Below, one piece after another: positions 1 through 9,253 of a DNA stretch of 64,000 nucleotides. The DNA comes from Streptomyces flaveolus (GTDB taxonomy: Bacteria > Actinomycetota > Actinomycetes > Streptomycetales > Streptomycetaceae): assembly GCF_014648815.1 (NCBI RefSeq), contig NZ_BMRV01000002.1, forward strand, positions 186,001-250,000, written 5' to 3'. Position 1 is the first letter of the stretch; each line of letters starts with the position of its first letter. The translations under genes were made by a program, and so were the position numbers. Under the pieces are notes generated by a model. The model worked only from the letters and a program-made list of their open reading frames with translations, did not search any database and was not told the origin of the DNA.

Positions 1-945
1 GACGCCACCGTCCGCACCGCCGTGACCTTCCTGGACCGGGTCGTCGACATCAACTTCTACCCGACCGAGCAGGCGGGCCGCTCCAACGCCCGCTGGCGCC
101 CGGTCGGCCTCGGCGCGATGGGCCTGCAGGACGTCTTCTTCCAGCTGCGCCTGCCCTTCGACTCCCCCGAGGCCAGGACCCTGTCCACCCGCATCGCCGA
201 GCGGATCATGCTCGCCGCGTACGAGACGTCCGCCGACCTCGCCGAGCGGAACGGTCCGCTGCCGGCCTGGGAGAAGACCCGTACCGCCCGGGGCGTGCTG
301 CACCCCGACCACTACGACGTGGAGCCGGCCTGGCCGGAGCGCTGGGCGGCCCTGCGCGAGCGCATCGCGACGACCGGGCTGCGCAACTCGCTGCTCCTCG
401 CGATCGCGCCGACCGCCACGATCGCCTCCATCGCGGGCGTCTACGAGTGCATCGAGCCGCAGGTGTCCAACCTGTTCAAGCGCGAGACGCTGTCCGGCGA
501 GTTCCTCCAGGTCAACTCGTACCTGGTCGACGACCTCAAGCGGCTCGGCGTGTGGGACGCCCGCACCCGGGAGGCGCTGCGCGAGGCGAACGGCTCGGTG
601 CAGGACTTCGCGTGGATCCCCGAGGACGTGCGCGCGCTGTACCGCACCGCCTGGGAGATCCCGCAGCGCGCACTGATCGACATGGCCGCCGCCCGCACCC
701 CGTACCTCGACCAGGCCCAGTCGCTGAACCTGTTCCTGGAGACGCCGACCATCGGAAAGCTCTCCTCGATGTACGCGTACGCCTGGAAGCAGGGCCTGAA
801 GACCACGTACTACCTGCGTTCCCGGCCGGCGACCCGCATCGCCCGCGCCGCCGGCCGGGCCACCGTGCCCGTGCAGGCCGCCCCGGACCCCGAAGCGGTC
901 GCCTGCTCCCTGGAAAACCCCGAGTCCTGCGAGGCCTGCCAGTGA
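1..945 (+). CDS. nrdA: Class Ia ribonucleoside-diphosphate reductase large subunit, C-terminal part (start outside window)
   Basis: The reading frame is open from base 1, so the window holds only the last 314 codons of the catalytic subunit that reduces ribonucleoside diphosphates to deoxy forms. The alpha/beta-barrel signature APTATIASIAG is near residue 137 of this fragment. The tyrosine pair in KTTYYLRS, near residue 270, corresponds to the Tyr-Tyr relay that passes the radical from NrdB. The C-terminal tail ends CSLENPESCEACQ; its cysteines should be the pair that is re-reduced by thioredoxin or glutaredoxin. The stop codon overlaps the nrdB start (TGATG), so the two subunits are translationally coupled. 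In Streptomyces this operon is known to be controlled by a B12 riboswitch upstream of nrdA, which lies outside this window. Confidence 0.95.
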   Translation, partial: DATVRTAVTFLDRVVDINFYPTEQAGRSNARWRPVGLGAMGLQDVFFQLRLPFDSPEARTLSTRIAERIMLAAYETSADLAERNGPLPAWEKTRTARGVLHPDHYDVEPAWPERWAALRERIATTGLRNSLLLAIAPTATIASIAGVYECIEPQVSNLFKRETLSGEFLQVNSYLVDDLKRLGVWDARTREALREANGSVQDFAWIPEDVRALYRTAWEIPQRALIDMAAARTPYLDQAQSLNLFLETPTIGKLSSMYAYAWKQGLKTTYYLRSRPATRIARAAGRATVPVQAAPDPEAVACSLENPESCEACQ

Positions 946-1958
946 TGAACGACACCACGAAGAACCTGCTCGACCCGGGCTTCGAGCTGACCCTCCGCCC
1001 CATGCGCTACCCGGACTTCTACGAGCGCTACCGCGACGCCATCAAGAACACCTGGCACGTGGAGGAGGTCGACCTCCACTCGGACGTCGCCGACCTCGCG
1101 AAGCTCAGCCCCGAGGAGCAGCACCTCATCGGACGGCTCGTGGCCTTCTTCGCGACGGGCGACTCGATCGTCGCGAACAACCTCGTGCTGACCCTCTACA
1201 AGCACATCAACTCCCCGGAGGCGCGGCTGTACCTGAGCCGGCAGCTGTTCGAGGAGGCCGTCCACGTCCAGTTCTATCTGACGCTGCTCGACACCTACCT
1301 GCCCGACCCGGACGACCGCGCCGCCGCCTTCGCGGCCGTGGAGAACATCCCCTCGATCCGGGAGAAGGCGGAGTTCTGCTTCCGGTGGATGGACTCGGTC
1401 GAGTCGATCGACCGCCTGGAGACCAGGTCCGACCGCCGCCGCTTCCTGCTCAACCTCATCTGCTTCGCGGCGTGCATCGAGGGCCTGTTCTTCTACGGCG
1501 CCTTCGCCTACGTCTACTGGTTCCGCAGCCGGGGCCTGCTGCACGGCCTGGCCACCGGCACCAACTGGGTGTTCCGCGACGAGACGATGCACATGTCGTT
1601 CGCCTTCGACGTGGTCGACACCGTCCGCAAGGAGGAGCCGGACCTCTTCGACGACGAGCTGCGCCAGCAGGTCACCGACATGCTGCGGGAGGCGGTCGAG
1701 GCCGAGCTGCAGTTCGCGCGCGACCTGTGCGGTGACGGCCTCCCCGGGATGAACACCGACTCGATGCGGCAGTACCTGGAGTGCGTGGCCGATCAGCGTC
1801 TGGCGCGGCTCGGCTTCGCCCCGGTGTACGGCTCCGAGAACCCCTTCTCCTTCATGGAGCTCCAGGGTGTTCAGGAGTTGACCAACTTCTTCGAGCGGCG
1901 TCCCTCCGCGTACCAGGTGGCGGTGGAGGGCACCGTCGACCTGGACGAGGACTTCTGA
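945..1958 (+). CDS. nrdB: Class Ia ribonucleoside-diphosphate reductase small (radical) subunit
   Basis: This 337-residue protein is the di-iron/tyrosyl-radical subunit that starts catalysis in NrdA. Visible metal ligands are Asp73 (ATGDS), Glu104 and His107 (EEAVH), a Glu in the ACIEG helix and the ExxH of DETMHMSF. Tyr111 lies four residues after His107, where the radical tyrosine is expected, so this is a tyrosyl-radical enzyme and not a Tyr-less variant. The acidic C-terminal end (DLDEDF) is the usual tail that docks on NrdA. The ATG overlaps the nrdA stop by one base. The 3' end is overlapped by a small ORF on the other strand. Confidence 0.96.
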   Translation: MNDTTKNLLDPGFELTLRPMRYPDFYERYRDAIKNTWHVEEVDLHSDVADLAKLSPEEQHLIGRLVAFFATGDSIVANNLVLTLYKHINSPEARLYLSRQLFEEAVHVQFYLTLLDTYLPDPDDRAAAFAAVENIPSIREKAEFCFRWMDSVESIDRLETRSDRRRFLLNLICFAACIEGLFFYGAFAYVYWFRSRGLLHGLATGTNWVFRDETMHMSFAFDVVDTVRKEEPDLFDDELRQQVTDMLREAVEAELQFARDLCGDGLPGMNTDSMRQYLECVADQRLARLGFAPVYGSENPFSFMELQGVQELTNFFERRPSAYQVAVEGTVDLDEDF

Positions 1959-2149
1959 GTCTCCCTCCGTGTGACGGACTCCGGGGCCTGCCGGGCCTCC
2001 CGGTCCTCCTGGGCCTTCCTGATCTGACGGTCGATGCGCCGGTCGCGCACGATGCCGATCACCGAGGGGAGGACCATGAGGACCAGGAGTCCGAAGGTCA
2101 GGAGCATTCCGATCAGGGCTTCTGTCTGGTCTGCGTTCATAGACACCAC
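1871..2149 (-). CDS. Small single-pass membrane protein, antisense-overlapping nrdB
   Basis: This ORF encodes 92 residues with one hydrophobic segment (about residues 10-32, IGMLLTFGLLVLMVLPSVIG), followed by a basic stretch (RDRRIDRQIRK) that suggests an N-out/C-in anchor. The chosen start is GTG at 2149, with GGAG seven bases upstream; ATG at 2140 in the same frame is the alternative. The 3' 88 bases lie over the end of nrdB on the opposite strand, and the C-terminal half is low complexity. I do not recognise a family. The membrane segment plus spaced ribosome-binding site make it more than a shadow of nrdB, but a function cannot be named. Confidence 0.5.
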   Translation of the reverse strand: MVSMNADQTEALIGMLLTFGLLVLMVLPSVIGIVRDRRIDRQIRKAQEDREARQAPESVTRRETQKSSSRSTVPSTATWYAEGRRSKKLVNS

Positions 2150-2233
2150 TGTCGCGCTCCAGACTCCTTACCGTGAGTGGCAGGACTGCCGTAGGACCTC
2201 GATTTCCTGCCACTTCCGAGGCACACTGGCGGC

Positions 2234-3202
2234 ATGCTGAAGAACGTGGCCGCCGTTCTGCTGGACGGCGCGCATCCCTTCGAACTCGGCGTCGTCTGCG
2301 AGGTCTTCGGCGTCGACCGCAGCGACGACGGGCTGCCCGTGTACGACTTCGCGGTGGTCTCCGCGGAGGGCCCGACGCTGGGCACCCATGTCGGGGGGCT
2401 CACCGTCTCGACGCCGTACGGGCTGGACCGGCTCGACGAGGCCGACCTGATCACCGTGCCGGCCGGGAGCGACTACGCCCGCCGCGCGTACCCGCCCGCG
2501 CTGCTGGACGCCCTGCGGCGGGCCGTGGACCGGGGGGCGCGGGTGCTGAGCGTGTGCTCCGGGGTCTTCGTGCTCGGCGCCGCGGGGCTGCTGGAAGGCC
2601 GGCGGTGCGCGGTGCACTGGCACCACGCCGACGAGCTGACCCGGCAGTACCCGGGGGCGCGGGTCGAGGCGGACGTGCTCTACGTCGACGAGGACCCGGT
2701 GATCACCTCCGCCGGCACCGCCGCCGGGATCGACGCCTGTCTGCACATCGTGCGCAAGGAGCAGGGTCCGGAGGTCGCCAACAAGATCGCCCGGCGCATG
2801 GTCGTACCGCCCCACCGGGACGGCGGCCAGGCGCAGTACATCGAGCGGCCGCTGCCGCGCTCCTCCTGCGACACCGTCGGCGAGGTGCTGTCCTGGATGG
2901 AACAGCACCTCGACCAGGAGGTCACCGTCGAGCAGCTCGCGGCGCGGGCGCACATGTCGCCGCGCACCTTCGCCCGCCGCTTCCAGCAGGAGACGGGCAC
3001 GACCCCCTACCGCTGGATCCTGCGCCAGCGCGTGCTGCTGGCCCAGCGGCTGCTGGAGGCGACGGACGAGACGATGGACGCGGTGGCGTGGCGCGCCGGC
3101 TTCGGTACGGCGGCGGCCCTGAGGCACCAGTTCGTCCGGGCTCTCGGCACCACCCCGCACGCCTACCGGCGCGCCTTCCGGGGCCCCGGAGCCGCCGCCT
3201 GA
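2234..3202 (+). CDS. nrdS: AraC-family regulator with DJ-1/PfpI (GATase1-like) domain, NrdS
   Basis: The 322-residue protein has an N-terminal GATase1/DJ-1-like domain (about 1-190) with Cys108 at the nucleophile elbow (SVCSG). An AraC-type double helix-turn-helix follows (about 215-315; first helix around EQLAARAHMSPRTF, second around WRAGFGTAAALRHQF). This is the GlxA-like architecture. The position after nrdB matches the third gene of the Streptomyces nrdABS operon, where an AraC-like gene named nrdS has been described; the name rests on that synteny. Whether Cys108 senses anything is unknown. The gene converges with the P450 gene, whose stop is 19 bp away. Confidence 0.85.
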   Translation: MLKNVAAVLLDGAHPFELGVVCEVFGVDRSDDGLPVYDFAVVSAEGPTLGTHVGGLTVSTPYGLDRLDEADLITVPAGSDYARRAYPPALLDALRRAVDRGARVLSVCSGVFVLGAAGLLEGRRCAVHWHHADELTRQYPGARVEADVLYVDEDPVITSAGTAAGIDACLHIVRKEQGPEVANKIARRMVVPPHRDGGQAQYIERPLPRSSCDTVGEVLSWMEQHLDQEVTVEQLAARAHMSPRTFARRFQQETGTTPYRWILRQRVLLAQRLLEATDETMDAVAWRAGFGTAAALRHQFVRALGTTPHAYRRAFRGPGAAA

Positions 3203-3220
3203 GACGCGTCCCCGCCGTGC

Positions 3221-4597
3221 TCACCTCGCCACGGGCCGGACCAGCAGGTCGTGGGGACGCAGCGTGATGCCGACGCGCACCGCGTCGTTCGAGCCCGCCA
3301 CCTGCTCGAAGCGGTACCTGGTCGCGAGGGCCGCCGTGATCAGCGTCAGCAGTGCCATGGAGAAGTGGTCGCTGGGGCACTTGCGATTGCCCAGGCTGAA
3401 CGGCCGCATGGCGTATTTCGGCAGTTCCTTCACGCGTTCCGGAAGCCATCGGTCCGGGTCGAACTCCAGGTTGCGGGCGTACGACTTCGGATCGCGCTGG
3501 ATTGCGTACGGACTGTAGATGATGTCCGCACCGGCCGGAATGCGATAGCCACCGAGTTCCGTCTCGACCACGGCGCGCCGCGTCAATACCCATACCGCGG
3601 GGCGCAAACGCATGGCCTCCACGATGACATTGGCGGTGTGCGTGAGCTTGCGGACGTCCTCGAATGCCACAGGGCGCCCACCGGTGACCGCTTCGACTTC
3701 GTCGCGTATGCGGTCGGCATGTTCCGGGTGTTCGGCAAGTGCCTGAAGCAACCACATGATCGTGGAGGCGATGGTTTCACTGCCGGGGGTGAGTATCGCG
3801 ACGACCTGGTCGTGGATCTCCTGTTCGCCGATCGGGTCGCCATTGTCGTCCTCGGCCTCCAGCAAAGCCGTCAGCAAATCGTCCGGCTTTTGACCGGATG
3901 CGCGGCGCTCGGCGATGATCTCGTCGACCAGGAGGTGCAGATCGGCCAGCGCGTTGTTGAATTCGCGATTGGCCGGCAACGGCAGCCGGTACAGCGGCCC
4001 GAGCGGGACGACCATCCGCTGGTACATGCCGCGGAACACGGTGGCGAGGGCGACGCACAGGCGCTCGGCGCGCTCGTCCATGTACTGGCCGCGCAGCAGG
4101 CAGCGGGCCGCGACGCGCACGGCGACGCGGAAGGACTCGGAGGTGGCGTCGATCGTCTCCCCCGGCCGCCAGCGCTCGGTGAGCGCGTGCGCCTCCTCCT
4201 CCATGATCGGCCCGTAGGCGGGGATCGCGTCGAGCTTGAAGGCGGGCTGGATGGTGCGCCGCTGACGCCGGTGCAGCGGGCCGTTGGCGGTGGCCACGCC
4301 CTCCTTGCCGAGCAGGCCCTCCAGCGACTCCCACAGCGGGCCGGCGATGTGGTAGTCGGGGCTCAGCGCGAGGGCGCCGGTGAGCGCCGGCGTGGTGACC
4401 GCGTACACGGTCTTCGGGCCGAGCCGGATGCGCACGACGTCGCCGTGGTCGCGCAGCTGGGCCATGAAGGCCAGCGGGTCGCGGGCCAGCTTCCAGCCGT
4501 GGCCGAGGAGCGGGACGCCGCCGCCCGCGACGGGCGGCTCGCGCAGCTCCGGCGCGCGATCGGTCCGGATATCGGGGTTGACGGACTCGACGGTCAT
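3221..4597 (-). CDS. cyp170A1: Albaflavenone synthase, cytochrome P450 CYP170A family
   Basis: A 458-residue cytosolic bacterial P450. The heme loop is F400-SLGNRK-C407, the ExxR pair is Glu327/Arg330, and the I-helix has a GSET variant of the usual AGxxT. In the known S. coelicolor pathway this enzyme oxidises epi-isozizaene through albaflavenols to the ketone albaflavenone. Residues 250-254 read DDNGD, which fits the DDxxD metal-binding motif reported as part of a second, moonlighting farnesene-synthase site in CYP170A1. The start codon overlaps the terpene synthase stop by four bases (ATGA), so the pair is translationally coupled and transcribed leftwards. Confidence 0.95.
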   Translation of the reverse strand: MTVESVNPDIRTDRAPELREPPVAGGGVPLLGHGWKLARDPLAFMAQLRDHGDVVRIRLGPKTVYAVTTPALTGALALSPDYHIAGPLWESLEGLLGKEGVATANGPLHRRQRRTIQPAFKLDAIPAYGPIMEEEAHALTERWRPGETIDATSESFRVAVRVAARCLLRGQYMDERAERLCVALATVFRGMYQRMVVPLGPLYRLPLPANREFNNALADLHLLVDEIIAERRASGQKPDDLLTALLEAEDDNGDPIGEQEIHDQVVAILTPGSETIASTIMWLLQALAEHPEHADRIRDEVEAVTGGRPVAFEDVRKLTHTANVIVEAMRLRPAVWVLTRRAVVETELGGYRIPAGADIIYSPYAIQRDPKSYARNLEFDPDRWLPERVKELPKYAMRPFSLGNRKCPSDHFSMALLTLITAALATRYRFEQVAGSNDAVRVGITLRPHDLLVRPVAR

Positions 4598-5679
4598 TTC
4601 TCACCTGCCGCTTCGTTGTTGACGTACGGGGGCGTGGACCGGTCGTCCCAGCTGTCGACCATGTACCGGCCGGACTCGTGGTGGAACCAGTAGACGGAAC
4701 TGAACCAGTTCCGCATATTGCCGACGTTGGCCCGCACGGCGCCGCCCAGTTCCTTTCCGCGTACGGTTCCGTCGTCTAGTTCGTCGGCGAACCGTAATAC
4801 GTCCCGTTCGACGACGAGGAATTCCGTGATGCATTCCTCCACGCGTCGCCGGACTTCTTCTATCGCTTCTTCCAGGGTCAGTTGGTGATGGCTGATGAGA
4901 CTGATTCCGAGATTGTGGACCTCGTCGCCCGCTATTTCCTTCGGGAGCGAGCAGAGGTCGTTGTACCAGGCGGCGAATTCCTGGCTCAGCAGTGCCGCCC
5001 GCCGGTATGCGGGGTGCTTTCGCACGGCGTCGGGCAGTTCGCACCCCGCACTCGGCTCCAGCAGGTCGGTCCAGATCCAGTGCGCGAAGGTGAGCCGGCG
5101 CAGTGCGAGGTACTCCTCGACGCCGGGCACGATTCCGTGGGTGCGGTTGTGGAATTCGCGGTCGTACGCCTCGATCACCGCGTGGAAGTGCCGGGCGAAC
5201 CGGGCGTTCCACGTCGGCGTCAGGAAGGCGTACAGCCGCAGCACGCTGTCGGCGAATCCGGCGACCAGCGCGTCCTCGTGGTGCAGGTGGTCCACGGGTG
5301 AGTCCAGTGCCGTGTGCAGCCGGTCGCGCAGCTGCCGCCAGGCGGCCGGACGGCCGTGGACGATGTCCCGGTCGTGCCGGTCGTCCCAGACGAAGAACCA
5401 CGCACTGTAGTCGGCTATCGCCTGAAGGACCTCGTCGGGGGCGCCCAGGTAGTACCCGGCCATGAGGTCCGTGTAGCACAGGCCGTCGGCATATTCCTCG
5501 ACCTTGTCCGCCGGCATGAGCCGCTTTTCGAGCAGCCAGGTGCGGGTCTTCTCCTGGAGCTTCGGCCAATACGGGTGCAGTTGCCGGGGAAATTCCGCCT
5601 CGATCACCGGGAGTGAGAGCTGCGGTGGAACTGCGGTCGCGGTCGGTGTCGCTGTGGTGCCGTGTGGGAAAGCATGCAC
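4594..5679 (-). CDS. cyc1: epi-Isozizaene synthase (class I sesquiterpene cyclase)
   Basis: Start chosen at GTG 5679, with GAGAGGGG seven bases upstream. This gives 361 residues and an N-terminus ([12 protein letters not shown]) matching the S. coelicolor enzyme as I recall it. The frame is open further upstream to 5760, but that part is composition-poor. The aspartate-rich motif DDRHD starts at Asp99, and the NSE/DTE metal motif is NDLCSLPKE in the second half; together these bind three Mg ions and farnesyl diphosphate. Aromatic residues in WFFVWDD line the cyclisation pocket in the known structure. It is the first gene of the two-gene albaflavenone operon. Confidence 0.95.
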   Translation of the reverse strand: MHAFPHGTTATPTATAVPPQLSLPVIEAEFPRQLHPYWPKLQEKTRTWLLEKRLMPADKVEEYADGLCYTDLMAGYYLGAPDEVLQAIADYSAWFFVWDDRHDRDIVHGRPAAWRQLRDRLHTALDSPVDHLHHEDALVAGFADSVLRLYAFLTPTWNARFARHFHAVIEAYDREFHNRTHGIVPGVEEYLALRRLTFAHWIWTDLLEPSAGCELPDAVRKHPAYRRAALLSQEFAAWYNDLCSLPKEIAGDEVHNLGISLISHHQLTLEEAIEEVRRRVEECITEFLVVERDVLRFADELDDGTVRGKELGGAVRANVGNMRNWFSSVYWFHHESGRYMVDSWDDRSTPPYVNNEAAGEK

Positions 5680-5897
5680 GAACAAACCCCTCTCAGCCGC
5701 CGGTGGCGCACTCCTCCCGCTGAGCGGGGCGTGCGCCGTTGCGTATCCCCGCTCTTCCATTCAGCACCACAACTGACCGTTCTGGGAACGGATTTGCTCC
5801 ATTCACTACCCGACGGCGCCGGAATTTTCCTGTTGTGTGTCGGCTTTTGGATCTCCGGGCGGGCGACAGGGATCGAACGGGTGACGGGCAGACGAAC

Positions 5898-5930
5898 GGC
5901 GCCCGCTCGGGTCGGACCCGAACGGACGCC
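5898..5930 (-). terminator. Hairpin terminator downstream of def
   Basis: Arms at 5898-5913 and 5915-5930 form a nearly perfect 16-bp GC-rich inverted repeat (two mismatches) just past the def stop codon. No T-run follows, as is usual in Streptomyces. It separates def transcription from the terpene operon. Between it and cyc1 (5680-5897) I see an AT-richer stretch that probably holds the cyc1 promoter, but no clear hexamers. Confidence 0.6.
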
Positions 5931-5964
5931 GTGCGCCTGGGGCTTGTGAGGCCGGGGTGAGGTC

Positions 5965-6615
5965 TCAGTCGTTCGCGACCACGGGGTAGCGCGGCTCGTT
6001 CTCGGCCATCTGCCGCAGCGCGTCCTTGCGTTCGCGCTTGGAGAGCCGGTCGATGTAGAGGTACCCGTAGAGGTGGTCGGTCTCGTGCTGCAGACACCGC
6101 GCGAAGTAGCCGGTGCCGCGCACCTTGACCGGGTTGCCCCGCTCGTCCTGACCGGTCACCTCGGCGTAGTCGGGGCGGGCGAGCGGCGCGTAGGCGGTCG
6201 GCACGGACAGGCAGCCCTCGTTGCTGTCGTCCAGACGACGCCGGTCGGCGGGCAGTTCGACGAGGCGCGGGTTGCAGACCACGCCGACGTGGCGGACGCC
6301 CTCGTCGTCGGGGCAGTCGTAGACGAAGACCTTCTTGTCGACGCCGATCTGGTTGGCGGCCAGGCCCACGCCCTCGGCGGTGCGCTGGCTGGCGAACATG
6401 TCGGCGACCAGCTGCTGGAGCTCCTCGCCGAAGTCGGTGACGTCCTGGCACTCCTTGTGCAGTACGGGATTGCCGACCACCGTGATCGGACGCGAGGTAC
6501 CGCGCTCACGCCAGGCCGTCTCGCGCTCCTCGCAGTCCTCGGTGTCGACGACGAAGCCCTCGTCGTCCACGGGGAGCACGCCCGCGTGCTGCTGATCGGT
6601 GTCCTGCTGCGCCAT
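5965..6615 (-). CDS. def: Peptide deformylase
   Basis: The 216-residue metalloenzyme removes the formyl group from nascent proteins. All three family motifs are present: GVGLAANQ (82-89), EGCLS (133-137, Cys135 metal ligand) and HETDH (177-181, two His ligands and catalytic Glu178). About 40 extra N-terminal residues, acidic and low complexity, precede the conserved domain, as in other actinobacterial type 3-like deformylases. It stands alone between a TPR gene and the terpene operon. Streptomyces have several deformylase paralogues, so this may not be the only copy. Confidence 0.95.
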   Translation of the reverse strand: MAQQDTDQQHAGVLPVDDEGFVVDTEDCEERETAWRERGTSRPITVVGNPVLHKECQDVTDFGEELQQLVADMFASQRTAEGVGLAANQIGVDKKVFVYDCPDDEGVRHVGVVCNPRLVELPADRRRLDDSNEGCLSVPTAYAPLARPDYAEVTGQDERGNPVKVRGTGYFARCLQHETDHLYGYLYIDRLSKRERKDALRQMAENEPRYPVVAND

Positions 6616-6687
6616 GACCGACGTACGCCTTCCTCATGAAACCCGGGTTGATGCCTGTTACAGGGTACGGGGAACGGGACGACGACC

Positions 6688-7668
6688 TCAGCAGACCTCT
6701 TCGAGGTCCCGCCAGTCCCGGGAATCCGGGCTGTCCGCCACCCACCCGTCCAGCAGCCCCCGCACCAGGGAGGCCGGCGCGGCCACCCCGCACTCGCGCT
6801 CCGGTACCCACAGCTGCCCGTCGGTCCGGTGCCCGAGCGGCCCGGGGTGCCCCGGTTCACTGTGATCGTGCGGGTCGAGATGCTCGCCGTCGCCCTCGTC
6901 GGACGGCATCCGGGACTCCGAGCACATCCGGCACAGCAGCCGCACGGAGGACGACCAGTCCTCGGCGGCGAAACCGGCGTCGGCGGCGAGCTGCTCCAGC
7001 GCGTCCCGGTCGGCCTCGGTGGCGGCCTCCAGGAGGACCACCCAGGTGGGGACGGGCGACGGCGCCCACAGCTCGATCTCGTCGAAGACGGGGTACGCGT
7101 GCCCGGCGGCCGTGGTCCGCTCCCCGTGCGGGACGCCGTCGTGCAGCACGACCTCGCCCCAGCGCCGCCCGGAGGACGGCAGCGGAATGGACAGCACCTC
7201 GACGCGGGCGGGGTCCAGCCGCCGCCCCCACACCACCTCGGCCTCGCCCTCGGGCGACAGCCGTACGGCCGCGCTGCCGAGGTCCATGCCGAGGGGTTCA
7301 CCGGCGTCCGTGGCGTCGCCGGGCGTCTTCAGCCCGTACGCCTGCCATGCGCGCCGGGCCAGCGGCCAGTCCTGGAGGGCGGTCGCGGCGATGCCGACGT
7401 TCCACCAGTCGGGCGCTCCGCTGTCCCGGTCGAGCAGCGCCACGGCCCTCAGGCCCGCCGCTCTGGCCTGCTCCCAGTCGTGCCGGAACTTGTGCAGCAG
7501 GGCGAGGTTGAACCACGACTCCGACAGCCAGGGTTCCAGGTCGGCCGCTCGCGTCAGCAGCGCGCCCGCGTCCTCGTAGCGACCGTCGCCGATCAGCGTG
7601 AACGCGCGGTCGGTGGCCTGCCGCCAGGAGGCGGAGGGCCGGTGCCGTCCCTTGCCGAAGATCCTCAC
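6688..7668 (-). CDS. Tetratricopeptide-repeat protein
   Basis: This encodes 326 residues from GTG 7668 (protein starts RIFGKGRHRPSASWRQ). The frame stays open to ATG 7779, but that stretch uses ACA, TTT and GAA codons unlike the rest of the gene, so I prefer the shorter form. Two to three TPR helical hairpins lie at about residues 15-120 (ALLTRAADLEPWLSESWFNLALL). The C-terminal part has a scattered Cys/His-containing segment (CRMCSESRMP, HLDPHDH) of unknown role. It follows the HD-domain gene in the same direction and may be co-transcribed. No specific function can be assigned. Confidence 0.75.
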   Translation of the reverse strand: MRIFGKGRHRPSASWRQATDRAFTLIGDGRYEDAGALLTRAADLEPWLSESWFNLALLHKFRHDWEQARAAGLRAVALLDRDSGAPDWWNVGIAATALQDWPLARRAWQAYGLKTPGDATDAGEPLGMDLGSAAVRLSPEGEAEVVWGRRLDPARVEVLSIPLPSSGRRWGEVVLHDGVPHGERTTAAGHAYPVFDEIELWAPSPVPTWVVLLEAATEADRDALEQLAADAGFAAEDWSSSVRLLCRMCSESRMPSDEGDGEHLDPHDHSEPGHPGPLGHRTDGQLWVPERECGVAAPASLVRGLLDGWVADSPDSRDWRDLEEVC

Positions 7669-7782
7669 GATTCCCGCCTGCCAGTTCCGTTCTGTGGGCT
7701 GGCTGTGCCTTTCCGCGCCCCCGTACACCCTCTCCTGCGCATCAAACCATGTACGGCCTGCGGGGCGCTCATTACCCATGGG

Positions 7783-9123
7783 TTACCCAGCCGAGGGCGA
7801 GGTAAGGCTGCCTCGGGAGAGCACTCGGGCCAGTGCCTCCACGACTTCCGGAGCGTAGTCGCCGGCCGTGGCCAGGCGCAGCTCCTCCAGCACCGTGAGG
7901 TCGCCGCCGGGCCCGGCGTCCCGTGCCTTCTCCTCGTAGGCGTTCACCGCGCGCACGATCCGCGCGGCGACCGGCTGCTCGTGGCAGGGGTCGGCCTGCC
8001 GCTCCACCACCACGGCGACGGCCGCGTCGACGCCGGTCTGGCGTACCACGGCCCCGCCGAGCAGCGCGATCCGCCGCTGTTCGGACACGGGCAGGCCCGC
8101 CGTGGCCCCCGCCGGGACCGGGTCGACGAGGCTCAGCTGTCCGATGTCGTGCATGAGGGCCGCGTACTCCAGCACCGTCAGCTCGGGCCCGGACAGCCCC
8201 AGGTCCCGCCCGACGGCCGCGCTGAGCTCGGCGACGCGGCGGGCGTGCCCGGCCGGGGTGTACCCGGCGATCTCGGTGGCCCGGGCCAGGGAGGCGATGG
8301 TCTGCCGGTAGGTGGCCCGGACGGCGGCGTAACGCCGGTAGGACAGCTGGGTGAGCAGCAACGGCACGCTGAAGACGGGCAGCGCCCACAGTCCCGCGAC
8401 GGCCACCGCCAGCGCCATCACCGCCCCCGTCGCGCACACCGCGGAGGTGATGCCGACCATGGCTCGCAGCTCCTCGCGCAGCAGCGGGCCGAAGGGCCAG
8501 CCGGTCCGCGCGTGCGCCGGTGCCGCGGCGAGCACCGCGTCGCACAGCGCGGTCAGGGCGAGCAGCGCGATCAGCAGCAGCGCGTAGGCGGGGCCGCCCC
8601 AGTCACGGAAGGTGCCCTGACCGGCCGGCAGCTGGAAGCACACGGCGGCGAAGGCGACGGTGAGCAGGCGCCGCGCCAGGTGGTCGAGCACGGGCCCGTC
8701 GCCGCGCGCGACGTGCGGGACGCTGCCGAGCAGCGAGGCGACGAGGACCACGGTGACGGTCTGGGCGGCCCCGTGGTGCACGGGTTGTCCGGCGTTCTCC
8801 CCGAGCAGGGCGTACGCCAGCGCTCCGGCGGTCCCGAGCGGCGCCGTCTCCCGGCCCTCGTCCCCGGCCCGGCGGGTGAGCTCGCCGAGCGCGACGAGGA
8901 TCCCGAAGGCGAGCGCGACGGGGCGCTCCACGGTGCCCGACCACAGCACGGAGGCGAGGCACACGAGCGCGACGAGGGCGGCGCCGGCGTGCATCAGGAG
9001 CACCGCCGGGGTCCGCGCCCCCGCCCCGGGCCGCTCCCGCAACGACCAGGGACCGGCTCGGCCACGGCCGGTCGGGGCGGGATGGAGGCCCCCCGTCGCC
9101 CCGGCCGCCCCCGGCGGCGTCAC
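7783..9123 (-). CDS. Membrane protein with degenerate HD (HD-GYP-like) domain
   Basis: The 446-residue product starts at GTG 9123, preceded by GGAAGGGG. About eight hydrophobic segments occupy residues 35-280, followed by a cytoplasmic HD domain (about 290-440). The HD pair is intact (ALMHDIGQLS) and there is an upstream His (AGHARRVAEL). The HHExxDGxGYP stretch of true HD-GYP phosphodiesterases is replaced by VVVERQADPCHEQ. It lies 130 bp downstream of a canonical HD-GYP gene of the same architecture. I infer a diverged duplicate that may have lost cyclic-di-GMP hydrolysis while keeping metal binding. Substrate unknown. Confidence 0.8.
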   Translation of the reverse strand: MTPPGAAGATGGLHPAPTGRGRAGPWSLRERPGAGARTPAVLLMHAGAALVALVCLASVLWSGTVERPVALAFGILVALGELTRRAGDEGRETAPLGTAGALAYALLGENAGQPVHHGAAQTVTVVLVASLLGSVPHVARGDGPVLDHLARRLLTVAFAAVCFQLPAGQGTFRDWGGPAYALLLIALLALTALCDAVLAAAPAHARTGWPFGPLLREELRAMVGITSAVCATGAVMALAVAVAGLWALPVFSVPLLLTQLSYRRYAAVRATYRQTIASLARATEIAGYTPAGHARRVAELSAAVGRDLGLSGPELTVLEYAALMHDIGQLSLVDPVPAGATAGLPVSEQRRIALLGGAVVRQTGVDAAVAVVVERQADPCHEQPVAARIVRAVNAYEEKARDAGPGGDLTVLEELRLATAGDYAPEVVEALARVLSRGSLTSPSAG

Positions 9124-9253
9124 CGCGCGCCCCTTCCGGCCCGCGGGACCGGCGTCCGGTCGCCGGCGGAGCCGACCGCCGGCTGCCGTGCGTCCCGGCC
9201 GGCCCGTCCCGGCGCCCCGGCCCCGCGGACACGCGTGTCGTGCGCCGGCCGCC

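Noticed and set aside
4594..5760. 388-residue form of the terpene synthase
   Set aside because: The extra 27 residues lack a ribosome-binding site and family similarity, while GTG 5679 has GAGAGGGG at seven bases and gives the known 361-residue length.
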